Shown: positions 33,925 to 42,521 of the stretch, in pieces
Layout of the letters: every line of letters begins with the position of its first letter
Position numbering within the stretch: position 1 is the first letter of the stretch
NCBI GenBank assembly: GCA_020200135.1
Contig: JAIVJI010000003.1
Location: 1-64,000 of the forward strand
DNA length: 64,000 nt
Direction of reading: 5' to 3'
Source of the DNA: Acidobacteriota bacterium
Lineage (GTDB): Bacteria > Acidobacteriota > Blastocatellia > Pyrinomonadales > Pyrinomonadaceae
Made by a program: the position numbers and the translations under genes
Notes under the pieces: model-generated
What the model saw: only the letters and a program-made list of their open reading frames with translations
What the model was told of the DNA's origin: nothing
Database searches by the model: none

Positions 33925-36384
33925 TTAACTGTTGACGAGGACGGTCGGCCCCGACTCTTCGGGTACGGGGGGGGCGAGCGCGGCGGGCGCGAGCCCCAGC
34001 GCGAGGGCGAACTCGCGCGCCTCGTCCGAGAGCGGCGCCCCCTTCGCGGCGGCCTTGTAGAGAATCTCCTGCCCGCGTTCGAGGTTGGCTTCGAGCCCGA
34101 GCTCGCGCCCGAGGGCGATGAGCGCGCGGGCGGAGCGGACGTTCTCGGCGTTCGGCTGGACGACGACGAGCCGCGCGGCCTCCGTCACCGTCTCCTCGAA
34201 GACGCGCGTGACCGAGGTGCGGTCGATGCGGTAGCCGAAGCGCGCCGCGTCGCGCGCAATCTCGGCCGCCGCGCTGAAGTCGCCCTCGCCAGCGCGTCGC
34301 CCGCGCAGCTCGCGCTCCATGCGCAGCCCCACGGTCAGCTCGGCGGCGAGGCGCAGCTCGCGCGGCGGGTGGAAGCCTATCTCCTGAAGACGCTCGATGA
34401 CGCGCCGGTTCTCTTCGTAGAGCTGCTCGTACTGCTCCATGAAGCGCGCGACGAGACGGCCGAAGACGCCGCGCGAGAGGTGCCCCTGCCCCTGCGGCAG
34501 CAGCGCTTCGAGCCCGAACTCTTCGGGGCCGAACTCGCTCTGCGCGACGCGCAGGAGCACCGGGAGCGACGCGGCGCGCAGGTGCTCCCAGAGCCTCGAC
34601 GTCGCCTCCTCGAACTCGCGCCCGCCCTCGGAGGGGCGGAGCGCGCAGTAGTAATCGACCTCGCCGAAGTGCATCGCGGCGAGCGCGAACTCGTGCCGCC
34701 GACCCGTGGCCTCCTCTTCGAGCGCGAGCCGGACGGTTTCGAGCGTGACGCGGCCGTGGCGCTGCTTGCGGAAGTCGAGCTTGCGGTAGACGTAGCCGGC
34801 AGACCCGCACTCGGGTGGCTGACCCTCGCGCTCGATGAGGTTGCAGATGGCGACGTGCGCGGCGACGCGCTGCGGCGTGACGCGCGAGCGGCCGACGGCG
34901 CGCAGGTAGATGTCGGCGCCGGTCTGCGCGTCGCGCAGGTTGCTCCGCGCCCCGGAGAGCGTTTCGAGGAAGGCGTCGAGCGGCGGCGCCAGGCCCAGCG
35001 TCTCCATCGTCTCGACGACGCGGCCGGCGTAGCACAGGGTCTGGACGGTCTCGATGCCCGACACGTCGTTAAAGAACCAGCCGCAGCTCGTGTACATCGT
35101 CATCGCCGCGCGCTGCGCTTCGAGGAGGGTCAGGGCGCGCACTCGCTCGTCGTCCGAGAGCGGGCGCGCGGCGTGCCGGCGGAAGAACTCTTCGCGGCGT
35201 GCGCCGCCGCCGGGGCCGAGCAGTTCGACGTACTCGTCGCGCGCCAGCCACGGGTCGCCGAGCAGACGGCCGGCCGCCTCCTCGAACTTCGGCGCGAGGT
35301 CGTCGCGCAGCAGGTCGATGGCCGCGCGCAGCGGCGCGCGCCAGCGCTGGTTCCAGCCCACGGGCGCGGAGGCGTTGCAGCCGCAGTCGCGCGTCCAGCG
35401 ACCCAGCCCGTGCGTGCAGCTCCACGCCGTGCCCTCGCCGCCCGCGCCGGAGTTCAGACGCACCTCTTGCTCCGGCTCGTACGCGTCGAGGAACTCGCCG
35501 TAGTTCGTGACCCGCAGTCCCTGACGCTCCGCTTCGAGTTCGAGCGCGTAGGCGATGCAGCGGTCGCCCCAGCGGAAGTGGTGGCCGTAGCTTTCGCCGT
35601 CGGTGGCGACGCTGACTATCCGCGCGTCGCCGCGCGCCGCGCGCGCGCAGGCCGCGACTAACCCCTGGCTCGAAGCGAGCAAGCCCTCGAAGGCGACCCC
35701 GCGCGCGACCCGCCCGTCGTAGAAGAAGACCGCGATGGAGCGCCCCGAGCCGTCGCGGTGCGTGAACTTGTAGGGGACCGTCGTGTCGACCGAGCCGTCC
35801 GGCACCGTCACCCATTCGTCCGAGCCCGCGGCGCGCACGGCGCCGGCCTGGAAGGGCGAGAGGATGACGTATCTCAAGCCCTCCTCGATGAGCGCTTCGA
35901 GCGTCGCCTCGTCGCAGGCGGTCTCGGGGAGCCAGAGCGACTCGGCCTCGCGCCGGTAGCGGCGGCGAAAGTCTGCGAGCCCCCAGCGTATCTGCGTGCG
36001 CCGGTCGCGCGGGTCGCAGAGCGGGAGGATGGAATGGTCGTAGCCCTGCGCGACGGCGTTGCCGTGCCCCCCGCGCGAGAGGGCGCTCTCGCGGTCGGCG
36101 TCGAGGATGCGGCGGTAGGTCTCGGGGTGGAGGCGTTCGAGCCAGTTGAGGAGCGTCGGGCCGAAGTTGAAGCTGAGCCGCGCGTAGTTGTTGACGATGC
36201 GCTCGACGCGCCCCGAAGAGTCGGAGATGCGTGAGAAGGCGTTGGGGCGATAGCACTCGGCGTGGATGCGCTCGTTCCAGTCGTGGAAGGGCGAGGCGCC
36301 CGGCTCGCGCTCGACCAGTTCCGTCCAGGGGTTCTCGCGCGGCGGCTGGTAGAAGTGGCCGTGAATGACCAGCGCGGTCGTCAT
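33925..36384 (-). CDS. GH57-family glycosidase-like protein with DUF3536
   Basis: 819 residues. The N-terminal glycoside hydrolase family 57 motif is IHGHFYQPPRENPW; SLWLPETACDEATLEAL and VATDGESYGHHFRWGD follow, the last probably bearing a catalytic Asp/Glu. The C-terminal half is the DUF3536 region (SCGWFFNDVSGIETVQTL, AAMHFGEVDYYCALRP). No signal peptide. GH57 enzymes act on alpha-glucans (amylase, 4-alpha-glucanotransferase or branching), and the adjacent glgB supports a glycogen role. ATG 36384 was chosen; a TTG two codons earlier has better spacing to GGAG and is possible. Confidence 0.9.
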   Translation of the reverse strand: MTTALVIHGHFYQPPRENPWTELVEREPGASPFHDWNERIHAECYRPNAFSRISDSSGRVERIVNNYARLSFNFGPTLLNWLERLHPETYRRILDADRESALSRGGHGNAVAQGYDHSILPLCDPRDRRTQIRWGLADFRRRYRREAESLWLPETACDEATLEALIEEGLRYVILSPFQAGAVRAAGSDEWVTVPDGSVDTTVPYKFTHRDGSGRSIAVFFYDGRVARGVAFEGLLASSQGLVAACARAARGDARIVSVATDGESYGHHFRWGDRCIAYALELEAERQGLRVTNYGEFLDAYEPEQEVRLNSGAGGEGTAWSCTHGLGRWTRDCGCNASAPVGWNQRWRAPLRAAIDLLRDDLAPKFEEAAGRLLGDPWLARDEYVELLGPGGGARREEFFRRHAARPLSDDERVRALTLLEAQRAAMTMYTSCGWFFNDVSGIETVQTLCYAGRVVETMETLGLAPPLDAFLETLSGARSNLRDAQTGADIYLRAVGRSRVTPQRVAAHVAICNLIEREGQPPECGSAGYVYRKLDFRKQRHGRVTLETVRLALEEEATGRRHEFALAAMHFGEVDYYCALRPSEGGREFEEATSRLWEHLRAASLPVLLRVAQSEFGPEEFGLEALLPQGQGHLSRGVFGRLVARFMEQYEQLYEENRRVIERLQEIGFHPPRELRLAAELTVGLRMERELRGRRAGEGDFSAAAEIARDAARFGYRIDRTSVTRVFEETVTEAARLVVVQPNAENVRSARALIALGRELGLEANLERGQEILYKAAAKGAPLSDEAREFALALGLAPAALAPPVPEESGPTVLVNS

Positions 36385-36425
36385 CGACAAGGGCTGCTCC
36401 GTCGGCTGATAGGGAAGTCGGATTT

Positions 36426-36453
36426 AAGCTATCACGAATCGCCCGAGAGTCAA
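36426..36453 (-). promoter_or_regulatory. Candidate sigma70-type promoter of the GH57-glgB-GDPD-araC operon
   Basis: Minus strand: TTGACT (36453-36448), 16-base spacer, TAGCTT (36431-36426), about 40 bases before the GH57 start. Confidence 0.5.
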
Positions 36454-36474
36454 ATCAGGCCGCGCAAAGAGAGA

Positions 36475-36502
36475 GGGCGGGGGCGCCGCAACGCCCCCGC
36501 CC
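36475..36502 (-). terminator. Hairpin terminator after the DUF3108 gene
   Basis: Perfect 11-bp stem GGGCGGGGGCG / CGCCCCCGCCC with a six-base loop, 27 bases beyond the stop. On the minus strand it is followed by TCTCTCTTTG. Confidence 0.75.
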
Positions 36503-36528
36503 ACATTGGCCCGGACTGAAATTTTGTC

Positions 36529-37428
36529 TTAACGCTGTGCGACCTGCGCCTCTTCGCGCTGGATGCTCTTGAGCGTGATGTCGAGCTGACCCACGTCGTG
36601 CGACAGGCGGGCCTTGACGGGGACGTGGCGCTCGTCGCTCGTCACCCAGATGAACATCTTGCCCTTGCCCTGCTCGACCGGGCGCCCCGGCCCGAACAGC
36701 TCGACCTCGACGCGGACGACCTCGACCTTGCCCAGGACGCTCTTCATCTTCTTCCTCTCGGCGAAGACCGTCGCCGGCACCTGATAGACGCGCCCCGAGT
36801 CGCTGATGGCGATGTTAAAGGTCTGCCCCGGCGTGAGCGGCTGCGTGCGGAGGAAGTAGAGGGCGGAGACGATGTCCTGCGTCGGGCCCGAGAGCGCGGC
36901 CGTGATGACGCGCGGCGCCAGCTGCGTGTTGTTGGGGTCGCGCTCGGTGTACTCGACCGTCTTGGCCTCCTGGTCGAAGACCGCCTCGCTCGTGCGGACG
37001 CGCTGGCCCTGCTCGTCCTTTTTGGTCGTGCGCATCGCGTAGAAGTCGTTCGGCTCGACCTGCGACTCGGCGTGGAACTTGAAGGTCACGCCGAAGAGCT
37101 TGCTGAAGAAGCCCTTCGAGACCACGTCGGTCGAGAGCAACAGAGGGGCCTGCGCGGGCGTCTCGCCCTCGACCGTGACGCCGCTGGGCGTCGGGCGCTG
37201 CGCCTTGAAACGCAGCTCGGCGATGTTGATGCCCCGCAGGATGGCGCGCGTGAACTCGCCCTCGTAGACCAGCTCCTCCGAAGGCCCGAATGGCATGGCC
37301 CACGCGGGGCGCGGTTGTGTACGCTCTTTGGGCGTGTCCGTTGCCAGTACGACCGAAGAGAGTACAACGGCAAAAAGCAGCGTCGCCGTCGTCGTCGCGG
37401 TGATTTTGGACAAAATGCTGCGAGGCAT
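36529..37428 (-). CDS. Exported DUF3108 protein
   Basis: 299 residues with a signal peptide (ITATTTATLLFAVVLSSVVLA). The rest is the DUF3108 beta-rich fold: PSEELVYEGEFTRAILRGINIAELRF near the start and MFIWVTSDERHVPVKARLSHDVGQLDITL at the end. The family is periplasmic and of unknown function, often seen near lipid or envelope genes. ATG 37428 was preferred to GTG 37437, since GGAGGAAGG lies at the right distance only for the ATG. A strong terminator follows it. Confidence 0.88.
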   Translation of the reverse strand: MPRSILSKITATTTATLLFAVVLSSVVLATDTPKERTQPRPAWAMPFGPSEELVYEGEFTRAILRGINIAELRFKAQRPTPSGVTVEGETPAQAPLLLSTDVVSKGFFSKLFGVTFKFHAESQVEPNDFYAMRTTKKDEQGQRVRTSEAVFDQEAKTVEYTERDPNNTQLAPRVITAALSGPTQDIVSALYFLRTQPLTPGQTFNIAISDSGRVYQVPATVFAERKKMKSVLGKVEVVRVEVELFGPGRPVEQGKGKMFIWVTSDERHVPVKARLSHDVGQLDITLKSIQREEAQVAQR

Positions 37429-37473
37429 AGCGTACACCCTTCCTCCACCCTAGTTTTCGTGTGCTTGTTCAGG

Positions 37474-38058
37474 TCAGAGAGCCAGAACTGCTTTCAGCCA
37501 TAGCACGCCCCATGCCACGAGCAGCCCGAGCGCCGCGCGGTATTCGCGGTAACGCATGTAGAGAGTCGAGTCGAACTTCACCGCCGCCGCCGCGGGGTCG
37601 CCTGGCCTGTACGGCGTGGGACGTGGGAAGAGGAGCGGGACGGCCTCGGCGTAAGCCTTGTACTCGTCGCCGAACATCTCGGCGAGCGTCGCAGCTTCGA
37701 CGCGCATCACCGGCCAGTAGATGCCCAGGAACAGCGCCGCGAACAGCCCGCCGAGCAGGAGCAGCAGCCACCAGTTGGAAGAGGCCGCGACGGTGAAGCC
37801 CAGCCCCAGGATGAAGCTCCCGAGGTAAAGCGGGTTGCGCGTGTGCGCGTAAGGGCCCGAGACGGCGAGCCGCGCGTTCTTGCGTATGTGCCCCGAAGCC
37901 CACGCGCGAATCAGGAGGCCGACGAGCGCGACCGCGCCGCCGACGGCGAGCGAGCGCCGGTCGGGTCGCGCCAGCACGATGAAGACGGCCGCGCAGGCGA
38001 ACCCCAAAGGCACGCGCCACCGCTGCACCCACGTCCCGCCCCTACGCGCCACCGGCAC
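37474..38058 (-). CDS. Isoprenylcysteine carboxyl methyltransferase-like membrane protein
   Basis: 194 residues with about four hydrophobic segments. It carries the ICMT/PEMT-type SAM-binding stretch VSGPYAHTRNPLYLGSFILGLG and a C-terminal FGDEYKAYAEAVPLLFPR, which match bacterial isoprenylcysteine carboxyl methyltransferase / phospholipid methyltransferase-like proteins. Bacteria lack prenylated CaaX proteins, so the acceptor is unknown, perhaps a lipid or isoprenoid. The GTG start overlaps the end of the heptosyltransferase gene by 17 bases, so it probably belongs to the LPS-core transcription unit. Confidence 0.85.
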   Translation of the reverse strand: MPVARRGGTWVQRWRVPLGFACAAVFIVLARPDRRSLAVGGAVALVGLLIRAWASGHIRKNARLAVSGPYAHTRNPLYLGSFILGLGFTVAASSNWWLLLLLGGLFAALFLGIYWPVMRVEAATLAEMFGDEYKAYAEAVPLLFPRPTPYRPGDPAAAAVKFDSTLYMRYREYRAALGLLVAWGVLWLKAVLAL

Positions 38059-39124
38059 TCACCTCGGCCGCCCCAGAGATCAACGCCGCACGCCGCAGCC
38101 TCTCGCCCACGGCCTCGGCCACGCGCCCGACCTCGATGTCCATGCAGACCCACTGCGAGCAGGCGCGGCGGTGACAGTCCGCGCGGCAGCCGATATCGTT
38201 GCGCTCGACGCAGATGTCCTCGTCGCGCGGGCTGCCGTTGCGCCACCACTCGGTCGGGCCGAAGAGGCCGACCACTGGCGCGCCCGCCGCGACCGCGAGG
38301 TGCGTCGGGCCCGTGTCGCCGCCGACGTAGACGGCCGCGCGCCGCGCCAGCGCGTAGAAACCTTTGAGCGTCGGCGAAGTCGCAACGGCCGCGCCCGCCC
38401 GGCTCGCGGCGACGGCGCGCTCGGCCAGCTCGCGCTCGCCCGGGCCGTAGGTGACGACGGAGCGCAGGCCGTGTGTGACGAGGAGCGCGTCGGCGAGCGC
38501 GCCGAAACGCTCCGCGCCCCAGAGCTTCGTGGGCCAGCCGCCGCCCGGGTTCAGAATCGTGAACCTTTGTCCGACGAGTTGGACGACCTCGTCGGCCTCG
38601 CGCTCGTGCGCGGGAGAGACCGCGACGGGGAACTCGAACGTGTCGGCGGACGACGGCAGCTCGACGCCGAGCGCGCCCGACGCCAGCGATAGATTTTTTC
38701 TAATGACGTGGACGTGCGAAGGGGCGCGGACGGTCTGCGTCAGGAGCAGACGGCTCAGCGGCTCGCGCAAGTGTGCGCGGTCGAAGCCGGCGCGGCGCTT
38801 CGCGCCCGAGAGCAGCGCGACGAGTGCGGATTTAAAGAGTCCCTGGAAATCTAAGGAAAGGTCGAAGGGTGAGGCGCGTAACCGCCGCAACTGACGGCGC
38901 GTTGCCGCCAGCGTCTCCCCAGACAACGGCCCGCGCCTCAAGCCCTTCGTGTCCACTTCGATGAGGGTTTTTAAAAAGTGGTTGTCCCTCAAAATTTCCG
39001 CCGCGCCGCGCTCGACCACCCACGAAATCTCCGCCCCCGGCACGGCCCTCCGCACCGCCGCCAGCGCGGGCAGCGTGTGGACGATGTCGCCGATGCTTCC
39101 GAGTTTGACGAAGAGAATCTTCAT
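38042..39124 (-). CDS. waaC: LPS heptosyltransferase I-like glycosyltransferase (GT9)
   Basis: 360 residues of GT9. N-terminal MKILFVKLGSIGDIVHTLPAL is the heptosyltransferase hallmark. Other blocks are LDFQGLFKSALVALLSGAKRRAGF, LNPGGGWPTKLWGAERFGALAD and GGDTGPTHLAVAAGAPVVGLFGPT. It would add the first L-glycero-D-manno-heptose to Kdo2-lipid A on the inner face of the inner membrane. A cysteine-rich C-terminus (CRADCHRRACSQWVC) is typical of acidobacterial members. ATG 39124 lies right beside heptamer element C, and I see no good Shine-Dalgarno. The waaC versus other GT9 assignment is by order and motifs. Confidence 0.88.
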   Translation of the reverse strand: MKILFVKLGSIGDIVHTLPALAAVRRAVPGAEISWVVERGAAEILRDNHFLKTLIEVDTKGLRRGPLSGETLAATRRQLRRLRASPFDLSLDFQGLFKSALVALLSGAKRRAGFDRAHLREPLSRLLLTQTVRAPSHVHVIRKNLSLASGALGVELPSSADTFEFPVAVSPAHEREADEVVQLVGQRFTILNPGGGWPTKLWGAERFGALADALLVTHGLRSVVTYGPGERELAERAVAASRAGAAVATSPTLKGFYALARRAAVYVGGDTGPTHLAVAAGAPVVGLFGPTEWWRNGSPRDEDICVERNDIGCRADCHRRACSQWVCMDIEVGRVAEAVGERLRRAALISGAAEVSAGGA

Positions 39125-39130
39125 AGGAGG

Positions 39131-39206
39131 CGTGAACCGTGAACCGTAAACCGTGACAAGAAAAATCCCGCTCTTTCTTGTCACGGTTTACGGTTCACGG
39201 TTCACG
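39131..39206. repeat. Heptamer inverted-repeat element, GTRAACC family, copy C
   Basis: Perfect 33-base inverted arms (39131-39163 and 39174-39206) with a 10-base loop AATCCCGCTC. Each arm reads as GTGAACC GTGAACC GTAAACC GTGACAAG plus AAA. It lies between rfaE2 and waaC and supplies the last codons (VNREP) and stop of rfaE2. Confidence 0.95.
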
Positions 39207-39697
39207 TTCTTCAACATTTCCGTGCTCGAATGGTCTTTCGGGTCGCCGACTATCTGGACGCGGCCGCCGAAGGAGCGCACCACGTCGCGCTCGGGGACGG
39301 AGTCTTCCGTGTAGTCCGTGCCCTTGGCGTGTACTTCGGGGCGGAGCGCGAGCAGGAGTTCGGTCACGGTCGGCTCGTGGAAGACCGTGACGTAATCGAC
39401 CGCGCGCAGCGCCGCGACCGTCTCGGCGCGCTCGCGCTCGGGGACGAAGGGGCGCCCCTCGCCCTTCATCCGACGCACCTGCTCGTCGCCGTTGACGCCC
39501 ACGACCAGAAGGTCTCCGCACCCCTTCGCCGCTTCGAGGTAGCGGACGTGCCCGACGTGCAGGATGTCGAAACAACCGTTGGCGAAGACGACGCGCGCGC
39601 CGCCCTTGCGCGCGATAGCCACGCGCGCGATCAGGCGGTTGCGCTCAAGGATGCGCGCCGCCGCCGTAGACTTTGCCTGCTCCTCGCTTTCTCTCAT
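39188..39697 (-). CDS. rfaE2: D-glycero-beta-D-manno-heptose 1-phosphate adenylyltransferase (RfaE domain II)
   Basis: 169 residues, a nucleotidyltransferase with [20 protein letters not shown] (HxGH signature) and [18 protein letters not shown], then [19 protein letters not shown]. It forms ADP-glycero-manno-heptose from the 1-phosphate and ATP. In E. coli this is the C-terminal half of HldE; here it is a separate gene. ATG 39697 (MRESEEQ) was chosen because the upstream extension is not family-like. The natural C-terminus is replaced by VNREP from heptamer element C. Confidence 0.93.
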   Translation of the reverse strand: MRESEEQAKSTAAARILERNRLIARVAIARKGGARVVFANGCFDILHVGHVRYLEAAKGCGDLLVVGVNGDEQVRRMKGEGRPFVPERERAETVAALRAVDYVTVFHEPTVTELLLALRPEVHAKGTDYTEDSVPERDVVRSFGGRVQIVGDPKDHSSTEMLKNVNREP

Positions 39698-39782
39698 GCC
39701 CTCACTGTTCGCCGACCCGTCTGAACTGTAAAGCAGGATGATATGACAAAGTGAGGCCGGGGGCACGGCGCGCGCGGCGCGC

Positions 39783-40805
39783 TCAGGCTTGACACTCTTG
39801 CTCGATTGAGGCGAGCAGCTCTGCGGGCGAGACCGAGGCGGTGCCGGGCTTGAGGACGACGACCCCGCCGGCGTGGTTGGCGAGCCGCGCCGCCTCCGAG
39901 AAGCTGGCGCCGGAGGCGAGCGCGAGCGCGTAGGTGGCGATGACGGTGTCGCCCGCGCCCGTCACGTCCACCGCGCCGTGTGAGCCGACGGCCGCGGCGT
40001 GGAGCGGCGCCCGCCCCTCCTCAAGCAGGAGCATCCCGTGTTTGCCGCGCGTGATGAGCAGCGCGCGGTAGCCGAGCGCGGCGCGCAGACGCTCGCCCTC
40101 GGCCGCAAGCTCTTCGGGGTCGGCGAAGCGCCGGCCCGCGACCTGCTCCACCTCGTCCTCGTTCGGCGTGGCCGAGGTGAGGCCGGCGAACTCGCGCAGG
40201 CGGAAGCGCGAATCGACGAGGACGGGAGCGCCGCCCGCTTCGGCCGCAACGCGCAGCGCCGACACGGTCGCCCCGCACGCGACGCCGTAGTTGTAGTCGG
40301 AGACGACGGCCGCCTCGGCGCCCTGAAAGGCTTCCTTTACGTTCTCCGCCAGGCGTCCGAGAAGCGGCGAGTCCTTGAGCGTTTCGCCCTCGTAGTCGAG
40401 CCGCACGACCTGCTGGCGGGGCGAGTGCGCGTGGCCGGCGAGGATGCGCACCTTGGTCGTCGTGCGCGAGCCGGGCGCGACGACCACGCCGCCGCAGTCC
40501 ACGCCCGCGGCCGTCAGCCTGTGCAAAAGCTCGCGGCCGGCCTCGTCTTCTCCGACCGCCCCCACGATGGCCGCGCGCGCGCCGAGCGTGGCGAAGTTCA
40601 GCGCGCAGTTGGCCGCGCCGCCCGGCACGGTCTCCGTCCGCTCGTGCCGCAGAATCATCACCGGCGCCTCGCGCGAGACGCGGCTGATCTCGCCCGAGAT
40701 GAACTGGTCGGCTATCAGGTCGCCCAACACCAGCACGCGCCGCGACGCGAACGCGCGCACCAGCGACGCCAGACGCACGCCGGAAATTTGTCCGCTGTCA
40801 CTCAT
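39783..40805 (-). CDS. rfaE1: D-glycero-beta-D-manno-heptose-7-phosphate kinase (RfaE domain I)
   Basis: 340 residues of the PfkB/ribokinase fold. Blocks: [56 protein letters not shown] and the anion-hole/catalytic base motif [16 protein letters not shown]. It phosphorylates heptose-7-phosphate at C1. It corresponds to the N-terminal half of HldE, separated here from the adenylyltransferase by 85 bases. The ATG at 40805 overlaps the end of gmhB by eight bases, so translation is probably coupled. Confidence 0.94.
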   Translation of the reverse strand: MSDSGQISGVRLASLVRAFASRRVLVLGDLIADQFISGEISRVSREAPVMILRHERTETVPGGAANCALNFATLGARAAIVGAVGEDEAGRELLHRLTAAGVDCGGVVVAPGSRTTTKVRILAGHAHSPRQQVVRLDYEGETLKDSPLLGRLAENVKEAFQGAEAAVVSDYNYGVACGATVSALRVAAEAGGAPVLVDSRFRLREFAGLTSATPNEDEVEQVAGRRFADPEELAAEGERLRAALGYRALLITRGKHGMLLLEEGRAPLHAAAVGSHGAVDVTGAGDTVIATYALALASGASFSEAARLANHAGGVVVLKPGTASVSPAELLASIEQECQA

Positions 40806-41382
40806 CGCTCTCTTCGACGATTTTACGCACGGCCTCAAAAAGGTTCTCGGCGACGAGGTCGGGCTGGTGCTTCCACGCGTGGCTCTGGTACTCGAGCTCG
40901 CCGCGCCCGTAGCCCGTGAGCACGAAGGCCGAGCGGACGCCCGCGTTGCGCGCCAGCTCCACGTCGCTGTAGCGGTCGCCGACCATCCAGCTCCGCGCGA
41001 GGTCGAGCTGGAACTCGCGCGCCGCGCCGTGTATCAGCCCCGGCTTCGGCTTGCGGCAGTCGCAGTCGAGCCGGTACGGCGCGTCGCCCACCGAAGGGTG
41101 GTGCGGGCAGTAGTAGACGGCGTCGAGCCGCGCGCCGTCGCGCCAAAGCTCGTCGGCGAGGCGCGTGTGAACCTGACCAATCAAATCCTCCGCGAAGTAG
41201 CCGCGCGCGACCCCCGCCTGGTTGGTGACGAGGATGGCGAGCCAGCCCGACTCGTGCAGCGCGCGCACCGCGCCGGCGGCGAAGGGGAAGACCCTGTAGC
41301 GCGAGACGTGGTTGACGTAGCCGACCTCCTCCGAGATGGTCCCGTCGCGGTCGATGAAGACCGCGCGACGCGCGACGCTCAA
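40798..41382 (-). CDS. gmhB: D-glycero-beta-D-manno-heptose 1,7-bisphosphate 7-phosphatase
   Basis: 194-residue HAD phosphatase: nucleophile motif FIDRDGTISEEVGYV (DxD), LVTNQAGVARGYF, the GmhB zinc loop CPHHP...CDCRKPKPG, and MVGDRYSDVELA. It removes the 7-phosphate between the kinase and adenylyltransferase steps. No ATG or GTG is available; the start is a TTG at 41382 that overlaps the waaF stop as TTGA, a translational-coupling arrangement. Confidence 0.93.
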   Translation of the reverse strand: MSVARRAVFIDRDGTISEEVGYVNHVSRYRVFPFAAGAVRALHESGWLAILVTNQAGVARGYFAEDLIGQVHTRLADELWRDGARLDAVYYCPHHPSVGDAPYRLDCDCRKPKPGLIHGAAREFQLDLARSWMVGDRYSDVELARNAGVRSAFVLTGYGRGELEYQSHAWKHQPDLVAENLFEAVRKIVEESDE

Positions 41383-42467
41383 CGCGCCACCTCGACTTTC
41401 CGGCGCGCTCCGAGCGCGCTCGCGGCGCGCTCGAAGACATCCGCGGGCGTGACGGCGGTCATGCAGCGGTGGTCGATGGGGCAGTCGCGCAACATGCAGG
41501 GCGCGCAGTCGGGCGGGCGCCTGACGACCTCGGCGGTCGAGGAGAAGGGGCGCGTCGTCAGCGGGTTCGTCGGCCCGAAGACGACGACGACGGGGCAGCC
41601 GACGCCCGCGGCGACGTGCGCCGGGCCCGTGTCGTTAGTGACGAGCAGGTCGGCGGCGCGCAGCACGGCCGCCGTCTGCGCGAGGTCGGTCCGGCCCGTG
41701 AGCACCACGGGGCGCGCGCGCATGAGCCGCGCGACCTGCTCGGAGATTTCCGCCTCTTCGGCCGCGCCGACGAGGACGACCCGCGCGCCCGCGCTCTCGG
41801 CGAGCATGTCCGCGACGGCGGCGAAGCGCTCGGCCGGCCAGCGCTTGGCGCGGCTGTTGGTCGAGCCGGGGCAGATCGCGACGAGCGGCAGACTCGTGTC
41901 CACGCCGTTTTCACGCAGCAGGTCCAGCGCCTCGCGACCGCGCGCCTCCGGGGCGGGCAGGCGCGTGTCGGGCTCGCGCTCGGCGACGGTCGTGGTGCCG
42001 TAGAGCAGGCGCTCAAGCTCCGCGACGATGTTGAGGTAGTAGAAGACTTCGTGACGGCGGCCGCGCCATTCGGGGACGCGGAAGCGGTGCGTGAGGAGCG
42101 CCGAGCGCCCCTGCGTCGCGTAGCCTGCGCGAAGGGGCACGCGCGCGAGCGCGGCGACCAGCGCGGGCGCGAAGGCGTTGGGGAGCAGCACCGCGAGGTC
42201 GAAGCGTCGGGCGCGCCACTCGCGCGCCTCGGCGAAGACGGCGCGCGGCTGGTTGGAAGTCTCGCCCGCCGCCAGAAAGTCGTCGACGAAGTCGGCGCCC
42301 TCGAAAATCCCCTCAGCCCACGGGCGCGTCGCGAGCGTGACGCGCGCGCGCGGCAGCAGGCGGCGCAGCTCGCGCAGAGCGGGCACGGTCATCACCGCGT
42401 CGCCCACCCAGTTGGCGCCGCGCACGACGACGCGCTCGATCTGCTCTGGCCGGAGAGTTCGTCCCAC
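41379..42467 (-). CDS. waaF: LPS heptosyltransferase II (GT9)
   Basis: 362 residues. N-terminal VVRGANWVGDAVMTVPALRELR, middle VAICPGSTNSRAKRWPAERFAAVADML and C-terminal LLVTNDTGPAHVAAGVGCPVVVVFGPTNP are typical of WaaF, which adds the second inner-core heptose. The Cys-rich end (CAPCMLRDCPIDHRC) is common in WaaF. GTG start at 42467. First gene of the waaF-gmhB-rfaE1-rfaE2-waaC-ICMT run. gmhA and hldD are not in the window. Confidence 0.94.
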   Translation of the reverse strand: MGRTLRPEQIERVVVRGANWVGDAVMTVPALRELRRLLPRARVTLATRPWAEGIFEGADFVDDFLAAGETSNQPRAVFAEAREWRARRFDLAVLLPNAFAPALVAALARVPLRAGYATQGRSALLTHRFRVPEWRGRRHEVFYYLNIVAELERLLYGTTTVAEREPDTRLPAPEARGREALDLLRENGVDTSLPLVAICPGSTNSRAKRWPAERFAAVADMLAESAGARVVLVGAAEEAEISEQVARLMRARPVVLTGRTDLAQTAAVLRAADLLVTNDTGPAHVAAGVGCPVVVVFGPTNPLTTRPFSSTAEVVRRPPDCAPCMLRDCPIDHRCMTAVTPADVFERAASALGARRKVEVAR

Positions 42468-42521
42468 GCCACGGATTGTAAGTCAAAAACTATGTGAGCC
42501 GTTACAGGGCGGCGCGCGGGG

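Noticed and set aside
31238-33928. 896-residue ORF on the plus strand
   Set aside because: Antisense to glgB and GDPD, both of which have clear catalytic motifs.
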